DNA of 64,000 nt from the NCBI GenBank assembly GCA_028829895.1, contig CM054180.1, positions 91,265,135 through 91,329,134 of the forward strand. Direction: 5' to 3'. Shown here piece by piece: positions 21,001 to 29,645 of this stretch. Origin of the DNA: Sinotaia quadrata. Its lineage: Eukaryota > Mollusca > Gastropoda > Architaenioglossa > Viviparidae. A model generated the notes under the pieces. It was not told the DNA's origin. It did no database searches and worked only from the letters and a program-made list of their open reading frames with translations. Numbering within the stretch: position 1 is the first letter of the stretch; the number at the start of each line of letters is the position of its first letter. Both the position numbers and the translations under genes were made by a program.

Positions 21001-23404
21001 TTCTGAACTCAAAGCCAAGTTCAGGGAGGTGAGTGAAAAAGCAAACAAGCTTGGACAGTTTTTGAGAGAATTGCCCCTTATCTTCCCTGAGCTTTCCAGG
21101 ATGTTCAAGCGGACCAAGTGCCTTTTGGGGAGGACCTATCTGTGTGAATAGCTCTTCTCCACCATGAACTTGAATAAGTCAAAATTCAAGGACAAACTTA
21201 CTGATGAGCATCTTCAAGCCATACTGAGGGTCACAGTGGCTTCCTCCTTGAAGCCAAATGTGTCTGAGCTGTGTAAGAGGAAGTGTTGTCAGGTCTCTGG
21301 CAGCAGGGAATAATGATGTGGCCCAGCTTCACCCAGATTCTACTTCCAGTGGCCCCCAGGCAAAATGAGTTTGAGACCCCTGCTGTACATAGACCCATTT
21401 GCCAAAAGGTGTCAAATGCAATTTCCTGTGCTCATCACCATCCAATCACTTTTGCATTTTATGTTTTGTCAATTTATTTGCTTATTCTCGAAACATCAAG
21501 CAATTCTGCTTTCCAAGATTCTCTAAAATTTTAGTCAGTAGACATAATGCTGATTTTAATAGCACTTCAAAAAAAATTGGAGAAGTTATGAATGAACATT
21601 TTTGAACAGTTGAAAACTGCCAGATCTTTTATCTATCACCAGAAATATGATTATGAAGGAAGTTATTTAGTGATTCAGTAGTAGCATAAGCATCATGACT
21701 GGTAGAGAAGGCCCAACTTATTGAAAGTACACCAGATTACAAGGTGAATTTATTTCAACTAGTTGACAGAAAAAAAGAATGACAGAAATGAACAAAACCA
21801 ACAGTAGCACACAAAACACTGGAAGAAAGCTGATACCCTTTGAAAAATCCACAGATTGTACAGTCCTGGCTTGCCATGTACCATGAATGCTAAACAAAAA
21901 AGATAATGATAGATACTCACAAATGGGACATGCTATAAGTTAAGTTCTTGAACCGTGCATGTTGCCTAGGACATTATGTGATCTCCTCGGATTTTGTGAC
22001 TGAACATTTGACTCTCCTATAAGTCAGTCAGCACATGATTGTATGATGGAGAAAACTTTTTTAAAAAAAGATAAATAAGTATATCCTGAATATGTACCTG
22101 ATGCACCTACAGATAGTTCCTCTCAGTCTTCTTGCTTAGAAAAGTTATTTTCCAGAACTACATCTGACAGAGGCACTAAGGCACATGACATTTGGTCAAG
22201 GTGTGGACAACTCTGATTGAACTCTCTACTATTATTGTCACTTTTGGGATCTACTTATTCAACTCATGCTATCATGGGTATATGTACGTTCTCATATTTT
22301 ATAAGACTCTTAGTCTTATAAGTATTCATTGAGAAATTTACTTAAAACATTTATTTTTTAAAGCAGGGGTGAAATAGAGGCTATAACAATTTTATTTCAT
22401 TGTTTTAAAAATTAGTCATACCTATAATTTTTCATTTTTCTTGTAATTTTTCTAGTGTCCTGGACGATGGAAACAATAAGTACTGGCCACAGAGATTAGA
22501 AGAAGATGAGGGTATGGAAATAGATGAAGAAAAGGAGCCACCATTTTTCACTAATATTCACCATACAGAAACCATTTATACAGATGACAGCTCTGATATT
22601 CCACTAAATCGCAGGTCTTCTCAAAATATCTGCATGGACCAGAGAGATTCAAACATTGCTTTGGAAAACTCACTGATTCACAGAGATAATTCTACATTTC
22701 ACTCAGGTATTATTCATGAGTCTGCCTCCTATTATAATGAGAAATTAGTGAACAGAAGACCTTTCACTGATAGATACAGTCAAAGTCAGTTACAAACACC
22801 AGACCGACAACAAAGATCAGATTCTGTCTGTAAATCTGACAGCCGACTTAAGAAAGTTTTCTTACAAGAAACTATGCCAAATACAGATTACAGTGACAGT
22901 GATGCAGATGTACAGGGAAGAAGAGGACTTTCTAGGCCACAAAGTGACACTGATCATTATTCACCAAACACATACCCCAGTCTTCCCAACCCAACCAAGG
23001 AGAGTGAGTCTTCTTTTACTTCACAAGGCTCCTCTCTCTTACGAGAAAATAGACAATTGCCTCTTCCACGCACATCTGATTTCAGGCAACCCACCCGCTC
23101 TCCAAACAGACATTGTACTGAATCTCAAAGGTTTGCATCACCTACCCATGAGTGCACACCACTTACATATGGGAATGCCAATAGTCAACAGCCATCAGTG
23201 ACATATAAACGTTACTTTGTAGATTCTAAAATGCCTACCCTGAAAGCAAGTGAGTTATTGAACCAAGATGATGGTGAACAAGCTGATGTTGTGTGTTCAG
23301 AACATGAAATAACTGAACTGATTGATGATGATGGTGTTTTCTACCGGCAGGTGGTCACAGATACACGGTTGGATTTTTCTTCCAGCCACTCAGAATCTGA
23401 TTGA
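247..23404 (+). CDS. Receptor-type protein tyrosine phosphatase, 3' part of gene (6 exons)
   Basis: Exons 247-816, 7843-8003, 11150-11306, 14003-14197, 18017-18117 and 22456-23404 join in phase to 710 codons plus a TGA stop. The protein starts inside catalytic domain D1 at its last helix (QMVQTLAQYIFIYEAI, the Gln-loop region). It then carries a complete second domain, D2, and a 315-residue Ser-rich tail. Two tandem PTP domains are the hallmark of membrane receptor phosphatases, which remove phosphate from tyrosines at the inner face of the plasma membrane. D2 keeps the P-loop Cys and Arg (HCRDGATRSG), but the WPD loop reads AWGLTT, so the general-acid Asp is missing and D2 is probably inactive or weak. 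The D1 core, membrane segment and ectodomain are outside the window, so I cannot name the subfamily. Confidence 0.9.
1715..1850 (+). repeat. Possible tRNA-derived SINE fragment
   Basis: A B-box-like element (GGTTCAAGACC, consensus GGTTCRANNCC) at 1751-1761 is followed about 65 bp later by AAGCACCTAGATATAAAG, a 3' body typical of short interspersed elements. No clear A box or oligo(A) tail is visible, so this is tentative. Confidence 0.3.
2435..2730. repeat. Left arm of a long inverted repeat pair
   Basis: This segment is the reverse complement, with some divergence, of 6560-6862. Shared landmarks are CACTTAGTTAATGACT at the outer edge, AATTACAAGTGATGAGAATC in the middle, and GGAAAACTTCTTAC and CCCATTTAC at the inner edge. 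Either these are two copies of one element in opposite orientation, or the long arms of a single 4.4-kb element. Confidence 0.7.
2930..2956. repeat. (CA)n microsatellite
   Basis: Uninterrupted AC dinucleotides. Confidence 0.95.
4340..5065 (+). repeat. Degenerate direct repeats, 140-200 bp spacing
   Basis: A motif like AAACCATGCCTCTATGCAAA followed by ATTTCAGCTT recurs near 4380, 4546, 4747, 4901 and 5042, at intervals of 166, 201, 154 and 141 bp. Shared flanking text includes TTTTCAGTTTTATTTATT. Two more degenerate copies lie at 7115-7305. This looks like an old tandem repeat or a cluster of one short element; the open frames inside it are not genes. Confidence 0.65.
5219..5800 (+). repeat. 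Interspersed repeat, copy A
   Basis: Similar over about 580 bp to 46417-47060 on the same strand. Shared words are GGAGTAAATTTGC at the start, GGCATTCCTTATGA, TATTATCCAAT, GATTGAGAGAGAATGG-like text and TTGCAGGAA-CTGTAAGTTGAG near the end. The beginning with TGTGG is compatible with a solo LTR, but I found no matching flanking duplication. Confidence 0.65.
5929..6043. repeat. (GT)n microsatellite, 115 bp
   Basis: GT dinucleotides interrupted by a few GC steps. It creates spurious Val-Cys or His-Thr open frames on both strands. Confidence 0.95.
6560..6862. repeat. Right arm of a long inverted repeat pair
   Basis: Reverse-complement partner of 2435-2730. It starts near GTAAATGGGTGG and ends near AGTCATTAACTAAGTG. 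No target-site duplication is obvious outside the two arms. Confidence 0.7.
7115..7305 (+). repeat. Two more copies of the 140-200-bp repeat
   Basis: TAAACCATGTCTCCATTCAG followed by AATTTCATCTT near 7142, and GTAAAATTTCATTTTCATAG near 7289, match the motif of 4340-5065. Confidence 0.5.
7843..8003 (+). CDS. RPTP exon: D2 middle (GEYWPAHG segment)
   Basis: The exon is 161 bp, with acceptor gttgacag and donor AAG|gtaatg. It encodes 53 codons plus two bases. GEYWPAHGACQWEPFLVEL corresponds to the CAQYWP segment and following strand of PTP domains. It ends with FRLMHMHRPRDQPR, just before the beta strand leading to the WPD loop. Its phase fits the neighbouring exons exactly. Confidence 0.88.
8536..9333 (+). 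mobile_element. hAT-family DNA transposon, 798-bp internal-deletion derivative
   Basis: The left end CAGGGGTGCACAAACT and the inverted right end CAGTGGTGCACAAACT form terminal repeats. The element is flanked by a perfect 8-bp duplication GCCTAAAG (8528-8535 and 9334-9341), the size made by hAT transposases. Subterminal CCGGCCCGCGGGCC and GGCCCCCGA blocks are typical of the GTF2IRD2/ZBED-like hAT group. Only the first about 20 and the last about 55 residues of a transposase remain, so it needed another copy's enzyme to move. Confidence 0.92.
8860..9122 (+). pseudogene. hAT transposase remnant (start fused to C-terminus)
   Basis: ATG at 8860 opens MAANRKRKVDKENWQFNDDW, the usual start of GTF2IRD2-like hAT transposases. 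After a large deletion and frame change, YCCKQAFSQMKLNKSNTC, then LTDDNLEAIL, NIKPDI and a TGA at 9120-9122 are the C-terminal dimerisation region. The BED finger and the catalytic Asp and Glu regions are all gone. Confidence 0.85.
11150..11306 (+). CDS. RPTP exon: D2 WPD-loop region
   Basis: The acceptor is ctattgcag. The exon completes an Arg codon and reads FIRHFHFHAWGLTTANP, where active PTPs have an xFxxWPDHGxP motif; the Pro and Asp are replaced. It ends at LLELLKM. The reading frame continues into the next exon (VNSWQHQ) only if the donor is ATG|gcaagt, a GC donor with an otherwise perfect consensus. The exon is 157 bp. Confidence 0.85.
11307..14002 (+). other. RPTP intron with GC-AG boundaries (2.7 kb)
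   Basis: The intron starts gcaagt and ends tgtattag. The exon sequence on both sides matches PTP D2 with no gap or shift if the cut is made here. The interior is AT-rich with a short (TA)n near 11480, and I recognise nothing else in it. Confidence 0.75.
14003..14197 (+). CDS. RPTP exon: D2 P-loop (HCRDGATRSG)
   Basis: The exon is 195 bp (65 codons), with acceptor gtattag and donor TAT|gtgagt. It carries the PTP signature ILVHCRDGATRSGLY, with C(X)5R intact, then the helix VRRLRKMCPFAVSIY that is typical of the VKxLRxxRPxMV segment. MCPFAVS replaces the usual RPxMVQT, which again suggests a specialised, non-canonical D2. Confidence 0.9.
14246..14470. repeat. Degenerate repeat units interrupted by a transposon
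   Basis: Two diverged copies of a unit with CATGGCAAGGTTCCTTAAATTT-like text (TTCCT block near 14301 and near 14448) sit directly left of the Tigger-like insertion. The start, CAGTAGAACCTCATGATAAT, looks like a mariner-type end. A third related unit resumes at about 15830 on the other side of the insertion. Confidence 0.5.
15027..15052. repeat. (CA)n microsatellite inside the Tigger-like element
   Basis: Uninterrupted AC dinucleotides. Confidence 0.95.
15245..15665 (+). repeat. Internal tandem duplication
   Basis: A segment with ATAAACCTTTTGTTGTTA, GCTGATCGCATCATCAAACA and ACATAAAGAAATTTCAAG occurs twice (15250-15395 and 15490-15662) in direct orientation, about 80% alike by eye. Confidence 0.75.
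15767..15960. repeat. Continuation of the repeat interrupted by the Tigger-like element
   Basis: ATTCATTTTGGGAAGAGTTC near 15834 matches CTTCATTTTGGGGATGAGAT near 14380, which suggests both were one repeat array before the insertion. Confidence 0.4.
16285..16446 (+). repeat. Tandem repeat, 40 bp x 4
   Basis: Units begin at 16285, 16325, 16365 and 16405 with TATAGCAAAACATCCTGCTT-like text; the last unit is 2 bp longer. Confidence 0.92.
17345..17545 (+). mobile_element. Fragment of the same hAT family as 8536-9333
   Basis: About 200 bp is collinear with 8640-8830: AAACAAAGCAGCACCTC, CTCCATGCAGACATTGTCT, GATATGGTTGGTCAGTAGCT. It covers the 5' leader only, with no terminal repeats. The 79-residue open frame here is part of this leader and not a gene. 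Confidence 0.85.
18017..18117 (+). CDS. RPTP exon: end of D2
   Basis: The exon is 101 bp, with acceptor acttcag and donor TCT|gtgagt. DQYKFLYKALWDYVN is the last D2 helix (compare QYxFxYxAxxEY in the family). It is followed by the start of the flexible tail. Confidence 0.88.
19229..19350 (+). repeat. Tandem repeat in hAT leader, 35-36 bp x 3
   Basis: TTGGCCTGCCAAGCTATTCA followed by CAGTTAACATTGC is repeated three times with a partial fourth copy. It probably arose by slippage inside the element. Confidence 0.85.
19767..20635 (+). pseudogene. hAT transposase pseudogene, N-terminal half
   Basis: ATG at 19767 starts MSATPHPKIFKVD. A BED-type zinc finger follows (CLICLKTIAVFKVFNVHRHW with ERVH: Cys-x2-Cys then His-x5-His). 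The catalytic core appears as AHDESTDMKDTVQLAIF (first Asp) and VCVTTDGALAM (second Asp). Three in-frame stops interrupt it: TAA at 20304, TGA after AIFI and TAG after NKGAA; at least the TGA is explicable as decay of CGA. The Glu and dimerisation regions are absent. By family knowledge the intact enzyme cuts DNA at CAGGGG-type ends; this copy cannot. Confidence 0.85.
20636..21382 (+). mobile_element. Younger hAT element nested in the older one, 747 bp
   Basis: Inverted ends CAGGGGTCTCAAACTC match for 16 bp and are flanked by a perfect 8-bp duplication CTGTACAT (20628-20635 and 21383-21390). It retains only C-terminal transposase text: FSGEKYVDAIVKLQEEFDHR, FFIVEDVPPVLQMDLID, then FSTMNLNKSKFKDKLTDEHL. 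Frameshifts and a TGA (YLCE*LFS) break it. The terminal sequence differs from the element at 8536, so these are two related but distinct families. Confidence 0.92.
22456..23404 (+). CDS. RPTP last exon: Ser-rich cytoplasmic tail
   Basis: The acceptor is ttttctag. The exon is 949 bp and gives one split codon, 315 further residues and a TGA stop at 23402-23404. The protein is hydrophilic, rich in Ser, Asp, Asn and Gln, and has no recognisable domain. Acidic Ser patches (DYSDSDAD, SSSHSESD) resemble casein-kinase-2 sites. Several tyrosines could be docking sites after phosphorylation, for example ASYYNEK, which fits the YxN pattern bound by Grb2-type SH2 domains. Most receptor PTPs end a few residues after D2, so this tail is unusually long. 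That the tail is translated is inferred from the in-phase acceptor and the absence of stops. Confidence 0.85.
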
Positions 23405-24366
23405 TGGCTGGGAATTTATTCATAAGAGCACTGCAAAAGTCTTCAAAGCATTATTAATACCAAATGCATTTATATGTTTATCAGATGTTCACTCACTTGC
23501 ACGAAATATACATTCATGTTTTCTATAGTATTTTGGTATTGAATGTGCTATGATATTAATGATGCTTAAAATATTTAAGTTTGGCACTTCATTTTCTGTG
23601 TACCTTTGTGTATAAAAAAGTTTACAGTAAACAAGAAGCATATATTCATGACACATTTAACCATTTCCTTTCCAGGGAAATGATATAAATTAGCCCACAT
23701 TTAAAAATTAATATTTTGTAAACCCAAAAAATAATTAAATAAATAAAATGCTAGATTTACTACCAAATATCAGAATTTACTAATAGCAATTTAATTTAGT
23801 AAGTTTCATTCAATATTGTTCATTTGTCTAGTATTATGTAATACTAACTTCATAGGTTTAAAATATCTGGGTAATAGTTTAAGCTTTCTATTTTAGTTTC
23901 AGTTTCATTGGATTCTTAAAATATTGACAATAATTATTGATTTTTTTTAAAGTGGACTTTTCAGATTTCTGAACTGAACAATAAGTATTTTATAAGCTGT
24001 ATAAATTATATATAAGTATTTAATAAATTGAAATATTCTTCAATTGTATTAAACTATTTTAGCAATCCACTTGTTCCACACAAAGAACATTAATACATTA
24101 AATGATTCCTTCAGTATAACTAGCAATCTTTAGACAAATCATAGTTTTAATGGAATGATTGTACATTGTACCAGGCCAGCACAGCTCACAAAACAATCAG
24201 GTTCATAAGTCAAAGAATACATATGAGGCCTTAAGGGTAGGTTTGGAGGTGTGTGTGGTGGGATGATATTTTATTAAGGATTTTAAAATTAAATCAATTT
24301 TGTTCATGAGTCATGGATAAATAAAAAGCATCTGCTCCATTGAAATAAAACATTTATACTGTTCCT
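23405..24366. other. Intergenic, RPTP 3' untranslated region and flank
   Basis: AT-rich sequence after the RPTP stop. Apart from candidate poly(A) signals I see nothing in it. Confidence 0.6.
23738..23747 (+). other. Candidate poly(A) signal of the RPTP gene
   Basis: Two overlapping AATAAA hexamers lie about 340 bp after the stop codon. They are the first such pair downstream, but AATAAA is common by chance in sequence this AT-rich. Confidence 0.3.
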
Positions 24367-25250
24367 GATTATCTTGCAAACTTAAAGAGAGATAGAGCAT
24401 CTTTGTTTTTTCCTGCAACAAGCTTGTTATCTTCAGTGTCTAAAGTAAGGTTGTAATAATAGTCCTCTCTCGGAAGACAGGTTTTTTCATTTATGTTCAT
24501 GATGAAAAATGTTTGTTCAACTGTGTAAGTGATTCCACAGATGCTGAATATATTCACTATAACATTAGAAAGACTTTTGTACTTTTTATTGCCAGACTTT
24601 GTAGTAGTCTTGCAAGCTGCTTTATTTGTGCTTAATTTAGTAAACTGCCAACTGAAGATATTTTTCTCCCAACTCAGTATGCTTGTTCCTATGAAGACAT
24701 GCACAATGCACCATTTCCCCCTTTTGATAGCTGATTTCTGAAAAAGTTTCCATTTTGAAAACTTTCACTGCTACACACATTTTAGTTCTCCATGAAGTTG
24801 CATATTGAAATCATTCAGGCATGATTTAATATCATTAAGTTGCTGTATTCAGCATCTATCCCTTCAAGAAAGACTTCAAATATCCTATAATTGAGGTGGA
24901 TGTAGTTTACGATGGAAATTACCACTGATAATACATACTTCCGATTTGAAGACTTGGCTGCCCAAAACCTGCTGATATATATAACGCAGTGATATTTGAT
25001 TGTCACCTGCATATAGCTGGAAAGCCATCAGTAAAATGGCCAAGTTTGTAAAATTTAATCCCAACTTATTATTCATGCATTTTATCACTTCACTGAAGAT
25101 TTTAAAAAAAATGGTTTTACAATCTGTAAAGGAGCATGTCAGCAAGTTCTTTCTTAATTTGAAAGTTTTTGTCAATATCTGTAATAAAATTAAGAAATTA
25201 TGTGTCTTTTAAATTGGTTATTTCATCCTTACCTAGGGAGTAAAGGCAGA
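24367..25250 (-). pseudogene. Decayed hAT transposase remnant, opposite strand
   Basis: On the - strand, FSICGITYTVEQTFFIMNIN (24480-24540) resembles the hAT C-terminal signature (GSTYxCEQxFSxMxxxKSKxR). It is followed by YYYNLTLDTEDNKLVA, which fits the LTDxHLxxxLxI stretch. Further upstream, frames between 24880 and 25200 resemble the helical middle region but are broken by stops and shifts. No ends or duplication were found. Confidence 0.45.
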
Positions 25251-27330
25251 ATTCACTGATTCTTTTCTTTAACTAATCCGACTGGTAGTAATATCTGCAC
25301 TTCTCATGACAGTCATACATGATAGAAATATTCTCTTCTTTTCTGAACATAACTCAAGATACAGCAATCAAAGTACATTAAAATAAAAAAATGCTTTCCC
25401 AACATCAGCAATTTCAATAGAAGTTTAAAAGCTTACTTAAGTGTTCACTTTCTTGAAAAATTGTTGTTCTGTACTAAGGTTTTTTGTTAAACTGGCTGTG
25501 CTCATTAAAAAAAAAAATATTGGTTCAATTTGGCGAGAAAGGGATGTTTAGTTTCAAAGTGCTGCCAGAATTGTAGTACTTTGGAATGGCTAACATTTTG
25601 TGACAAATGAGGCACCATATTTTCTTTGGAAACTCTGTGTTTCAGTTCTATTTTTTGTTTCTTTATTTTTTATTTTGTTTCTTTTCACTCATAATATTCA
25701 TTAAAAAGCTCAAGATTTTATTGAATAAATTCACACAGAAGGGAAACACTCAGAGTCACACATAAAGAGAAGCAATTATCTCATTGTACGTGACACATTT
25801 GCAAGACACTGATGTGAGACAAATGACTGACATTTTAATAAGATTTCCGCACATTGATGCAAGCATGGTAGTGGGCAGCATCAGACATCTAGTGTATAGA
25901 AAGAAGCCTATAGAGAGGGTCAAAACAGCACGAGTCCACAATGTGAGAAGTATGACTGAACCTCAGGAGTCATGCTTACATACCTGTTAAATGTAGCAGT
26001 GTCAAAAATTCATTATCAAAAGTGTTTAATTCTTAAATTTCACTCATTTACAATCTTTAAAAAATATTTCCAAAACTTTTCTGAACCATAGGATGTATAT
26101 TGTGCAGGTCTGGTGTTAAGTCAGTTTCTCTCTAGTAAAAATCCCTTGCTTTCAAATGATATCGAGTATTAAACTGAAAAAGAATATACATGAATGTTAA
26201 AAAACATTCCAACAATAATTTTTATTATTAATGGAAATTCTTTTTTAATAAAAGTATTTTACTTTATTACACCTTTGAAAAGAAAATTAGAAATCTTTCT
26301 TTATGGAAACAGCTGACTGTATTTTTTGTTATATATAATTAATTATGTTTTGTATCTATATCTATTAATGTTCATCTTTGAAATAAGTCATTAGGTTCAT
26401 TATTAATCAGCCTCACAGGCAGGGAAAAGAAAGAATTAAAGAAAAGCTGAAAGAAAAGCAAAAAAAAAATGGAAGGCTGGTTAATTTTGCAGGTTCAAAA
26501 TTAACCAGTCTTCCTTTTTTTTTCCTTTCATTCTTTCTTTTCCATTCCTTCCTCCCTGCTTTCCTTTACTGTTCTTTCCTTTTTGTTTTCATAAAGAATC
26601 ATCAATAAGCATGCATGCAAGGTTAGTTGATTGTCTTTCCGGGTACGCATATTTTATTCAGGAAGTAATTCGTGTGATCAAAGTGAGCTTTATACCACTG
26701 CTGATGGAGGTAGATAAAGAAAATTTTTGAACCAACATTGATTGACAGGCTGTAGCTGGACAATGAGGTGAATGAATTGGTGAGAAAATATTCAACAGCA
26801 TTTACTTTTAAAGCAATTAGAAAAGCTTACAAAAAAGATGAATAGGAAGACTTGATAAACATCAACAAACAGGCTGACTTCAACAATAAAAGAAAATACA
26901 GTCTCCAAGCAGTTGTTGTTTGAGCCTATATGAACTGAATCTATAAGCCATCAGCATTTCCTTTGTTGCTTTGAAACTAATACAGAAACAAAGAATCAAG
27001 CCAGGATTAAGATATAAAATTACTACTACTCTGAAATTAGTCTCTATGAAAAGAGAAAATTAAGTTGACAATCCACCCATCCCCTATGAAAATAATAAGG
27101 GCAGGTAACCAAATACTCATAGGATAATAATAAAACAGAATAACCAACAATACTACTGCACCAGCAGTACCCATAGAAATACAGCATCAAGTATTTCAGC
27201 CAACCTGTGTATATGTCATATGTACATTTTTCCTGATACAAAATACAAATAAAATTCTTGACTTGTGCACAAGAATATACAATAACAGAAAAAAGTTTCA
27301 ATGATAAAATAAGGTTTGAAAGAAGTCTAA
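25250..27330. other. Intergenic region with a hairpin and short unassigned open frame
   Basis: It contains a + strand open frame at 25784-25990 with protein-like composition (MTDILIRFPHIDASMVVGSI) that I cannot assign, and the long hairpin at 26420-26545. Nothing else is recognisable. Confidence 0.45.
26420..26545. repeat. Long inverted repeat (hairpin)
   Basis: Arms 26471-26489 and 26496-26514 pair over 19 bp with one mismatch around a 6-base loop. Purine-rich and pyrimidine-rich flanks extend the pairing imperfectly to about 50 bp per arm. Confidence 0.8.
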
Positions 27331-29222
27331 AATAAAAAAAAAAACTACAAACAATACAATATAAAGCTCTTAGAATAAGCACAAACGCACTCCCAAACAC
27401 AAAAAATGAAGAAATATTAAAACAAACAGGACATTTAACACTAATAGAAAGAAGAGACAAACAAACACTCAAACAATGGGCTAATAGAATACAACATGGG
27501 AAAAACAAATGGACAGAAAATAAGCTACCCCCATACCAGCAAACTAAGAAATTAATAGAAAAATACAAATTGAACTCACTAAAATTAGAAGATCCCCCAA
27601 ACCAACCTCAGTTCCACGTAGACAATCAATACACCAAAAACAGACAACACTACTCAAACAACCAAAAAAGCACAACCAACCACACTTAGCGAAACAAAGA
27701 GCACTGGAACACATAAATAAAAAATACTTCAACCCTCACCACATATACACTGACGGATCCAAAAGCAAAATGGGAACAGGGCAGCAGCACATACACCCAC
27801 ATTCACACAAACATACAAATTAGATAAAAGACATTCAATACTAACAGCAGAACTAGAAGCAATCCAAAAAGCGCTGACAATAGTGAAAAACTCCCTAACA
27901 ACCAAAACACAAATACTCATACTCATACAGACTCACTACAAAATTTATCCAAATCACCAATGCAATTTGCAAACTAATAACTACACTAGAAAAAAAGAAA
28001 TAAAAACAACACTGTTATGGATCCCCAGTCACATAAACATAACAGGAAATGAAACAGCGGACAAAGGAGCAAAATATGGAAGCAAACATGGAATACCTCT
28101 AAATACCCCAATACACATACCAGAACTGCAAGCACAAATAAAACAAATCTTTAAAAAACAAAACAAGTTCCCCACCCATACTTAACAAACATACAAATTA
28201 GATAAAAGACATTCAATACTAACAGCAGAACTAGAAGCAATCCAAAAAGCGCTGACAATAGTGAAAAACTCCCTAACAACCAAAACACAAATACTCATAC
28301 TCATACAGACTCACTACAAAATTTATCCAAATCACCAATGCAATTTGCAAACTAATAACTACACTAGAAAAAAAGAAATAAAAACAACACTGTTATGGCC
28401 CCAGTCACATAAACATAACAGGAAATGAAACAGCGGACAAAGGAGCAAAATATGGAAGCAAACATGGAATACCTCTAAATACCCCAATACACATACCAGA
28501 ACTGCAAGCACAAATAAAACAAATCTTTAAAAAACAAAACAAGTTCCCCACCCATACTTAACAAACATACAAATTAGATAAAAGACATTCAATACTAACA
28601 GCAGAACTAGAAGCAATCCAAAAAGCGCTGACAATAGTGAAAAACTCCCTAACAACCAAAACACAAATACTCATATTCATACAGACTCACTACAAAATTT
28701 ATCCAAATCACCAATGCAATTTGCAAACTAATAACTACACTAGAAAAAAAGAAATAAAAACAACACTGTTATGGATCCCCAGTCACATAAACATAACAGG
28801 AAATGAAACAGCGGACAAAGGAGCAAAATATGGAAGCAAACATGGAATACCTCTAAATACCCCAATACACATACCAGAACTGCAAGCACAAATAAAACAA
28901 ATCTTTAAAAAACAAAACAAGTTCCCCACCCATACTTAACAAACATAACACACAACAGAGACTAAGATACAACTCCACGAGATTTACACATAACCTAAAC
29001 AATGAACCAAAATCATGCACTCACTGTCGAACAAACAACACAATAGAACACTTTCTACTACAGTGTTACAAATACAGAGAAGAAAGAAAATGCTTGACTG
29101 AATCAATGAGACTATTACATTTACCAGTTACCACACTAACATTACTCCTGCCAAATAAATATCACCAAAATCACAAATCTCATTCACACAAACACTTCAC
29201 CTTCTATAAAAATAAATATTAA
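27330..29222 (+). pseudogene. LINE (RNase H-bearing, I-like) 3' end, reverse transcriptase C-terminus
   Basis: The order of protein fragments on the + strand is ALRISTNALP then HLTLIERRDKQTLKQWANRI (the linker after reverse transcriptase), HHIYTDGSKSKMGTG and HSILTAELEAIQKAL (RNase H Asp and Glu), LLWIPSHINITGNETADKGA (RNase H His and Asp), and CTHCRTNNTIEHFLLQC (C-terminal CCHC-type motif). The order ends in NKY and a TAA at 29220. RNase H behind the reverse transcriptase points to the I superclade. Stops, shifts and a triplication break it. The 5' part of the element is missing, as is usual for LINEs. Confidence 0.85.
27807..28938 (+). repeat. Tandem triplication of a 378-bp LINE segment
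   Basis: Copies 27807-28184, 28185-28560 and 28561-28938 are nearly identical. Copy 2 lacks 2 bp (TTATGGATCC becomes TTATGGCC), and copy 3 has one C-to-T change in ACTCATACTC. Each copy begins at ACAAACATACAAATTAGATA and ends at CCCACCCATACTTA. It covers the second half of the RNase H domain. Confidence 0.95.
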
Positions 29223-29474
29223 TAAAACCCACCCCATACACACTAAATAATAAAAAAGAAAACCACAAACATAAAGGAAGTTACACATAGCTTCCTTACA
29301 CATTTAAAAAAAATATTCTATACACATATTATTAACACAATTCCTAGGAAAAACAATGCATACAATCATTGAAATACTACTAAAGCATGTAAGTAAACTG
29401 TAAACAATGACAGGCAATTGGAAAACTACTTCCATAACTCTTCCACAATATTTTTTATTTTTTAGAACAGTACT

Positions 29475-29645
29475 ACCCTCCTAGAATAAAAGAGTAAGGA
29501 AAGTCCCACAGGAACTCTACAGAAACTGAGAACATCAAGAAGATGAAAAGTTTCCATGTAATTCCTGTGGGGAAAAGAAGTGAACATGAAGAAGAAGTCA
29601 TTAAATTGAATGGAATCAAAGAGCTGGATATTATCGATAGAATGT
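29475..29645 (+). repeat. Element fragment shared with 33680-33800
   Basis: Similar at DNA and protein level to 33680-33800: both read TENIK(K/Q)MKSFHxIP with GxRSxHxEE. It is likely part of a retroelement open frame. Confidence 0.6.

Larger units (their letters stand above)
18118..22455 (+). other. RPTP intron (4.3 kb)
   Basis: It contains the nested hAT pair (19190-21390). The flanks 18118-19180 and 21400-22455 show no gene; a short hairpin (TATAAGACT/AGTCTTATA) lies near 22300. Confidence 0.7.

Noticed and set aside
24529..24741. + strand frame of 70 residues
   Set aside because: It is antisense to the hAT-like remnant, which has the better family match.
27044..27926. Three - strand Cys/Phe-rich frames of 62 to 174 residues
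   Set aside because: They are antisense to the LINE, whose + strand fragments show clear family motifs.
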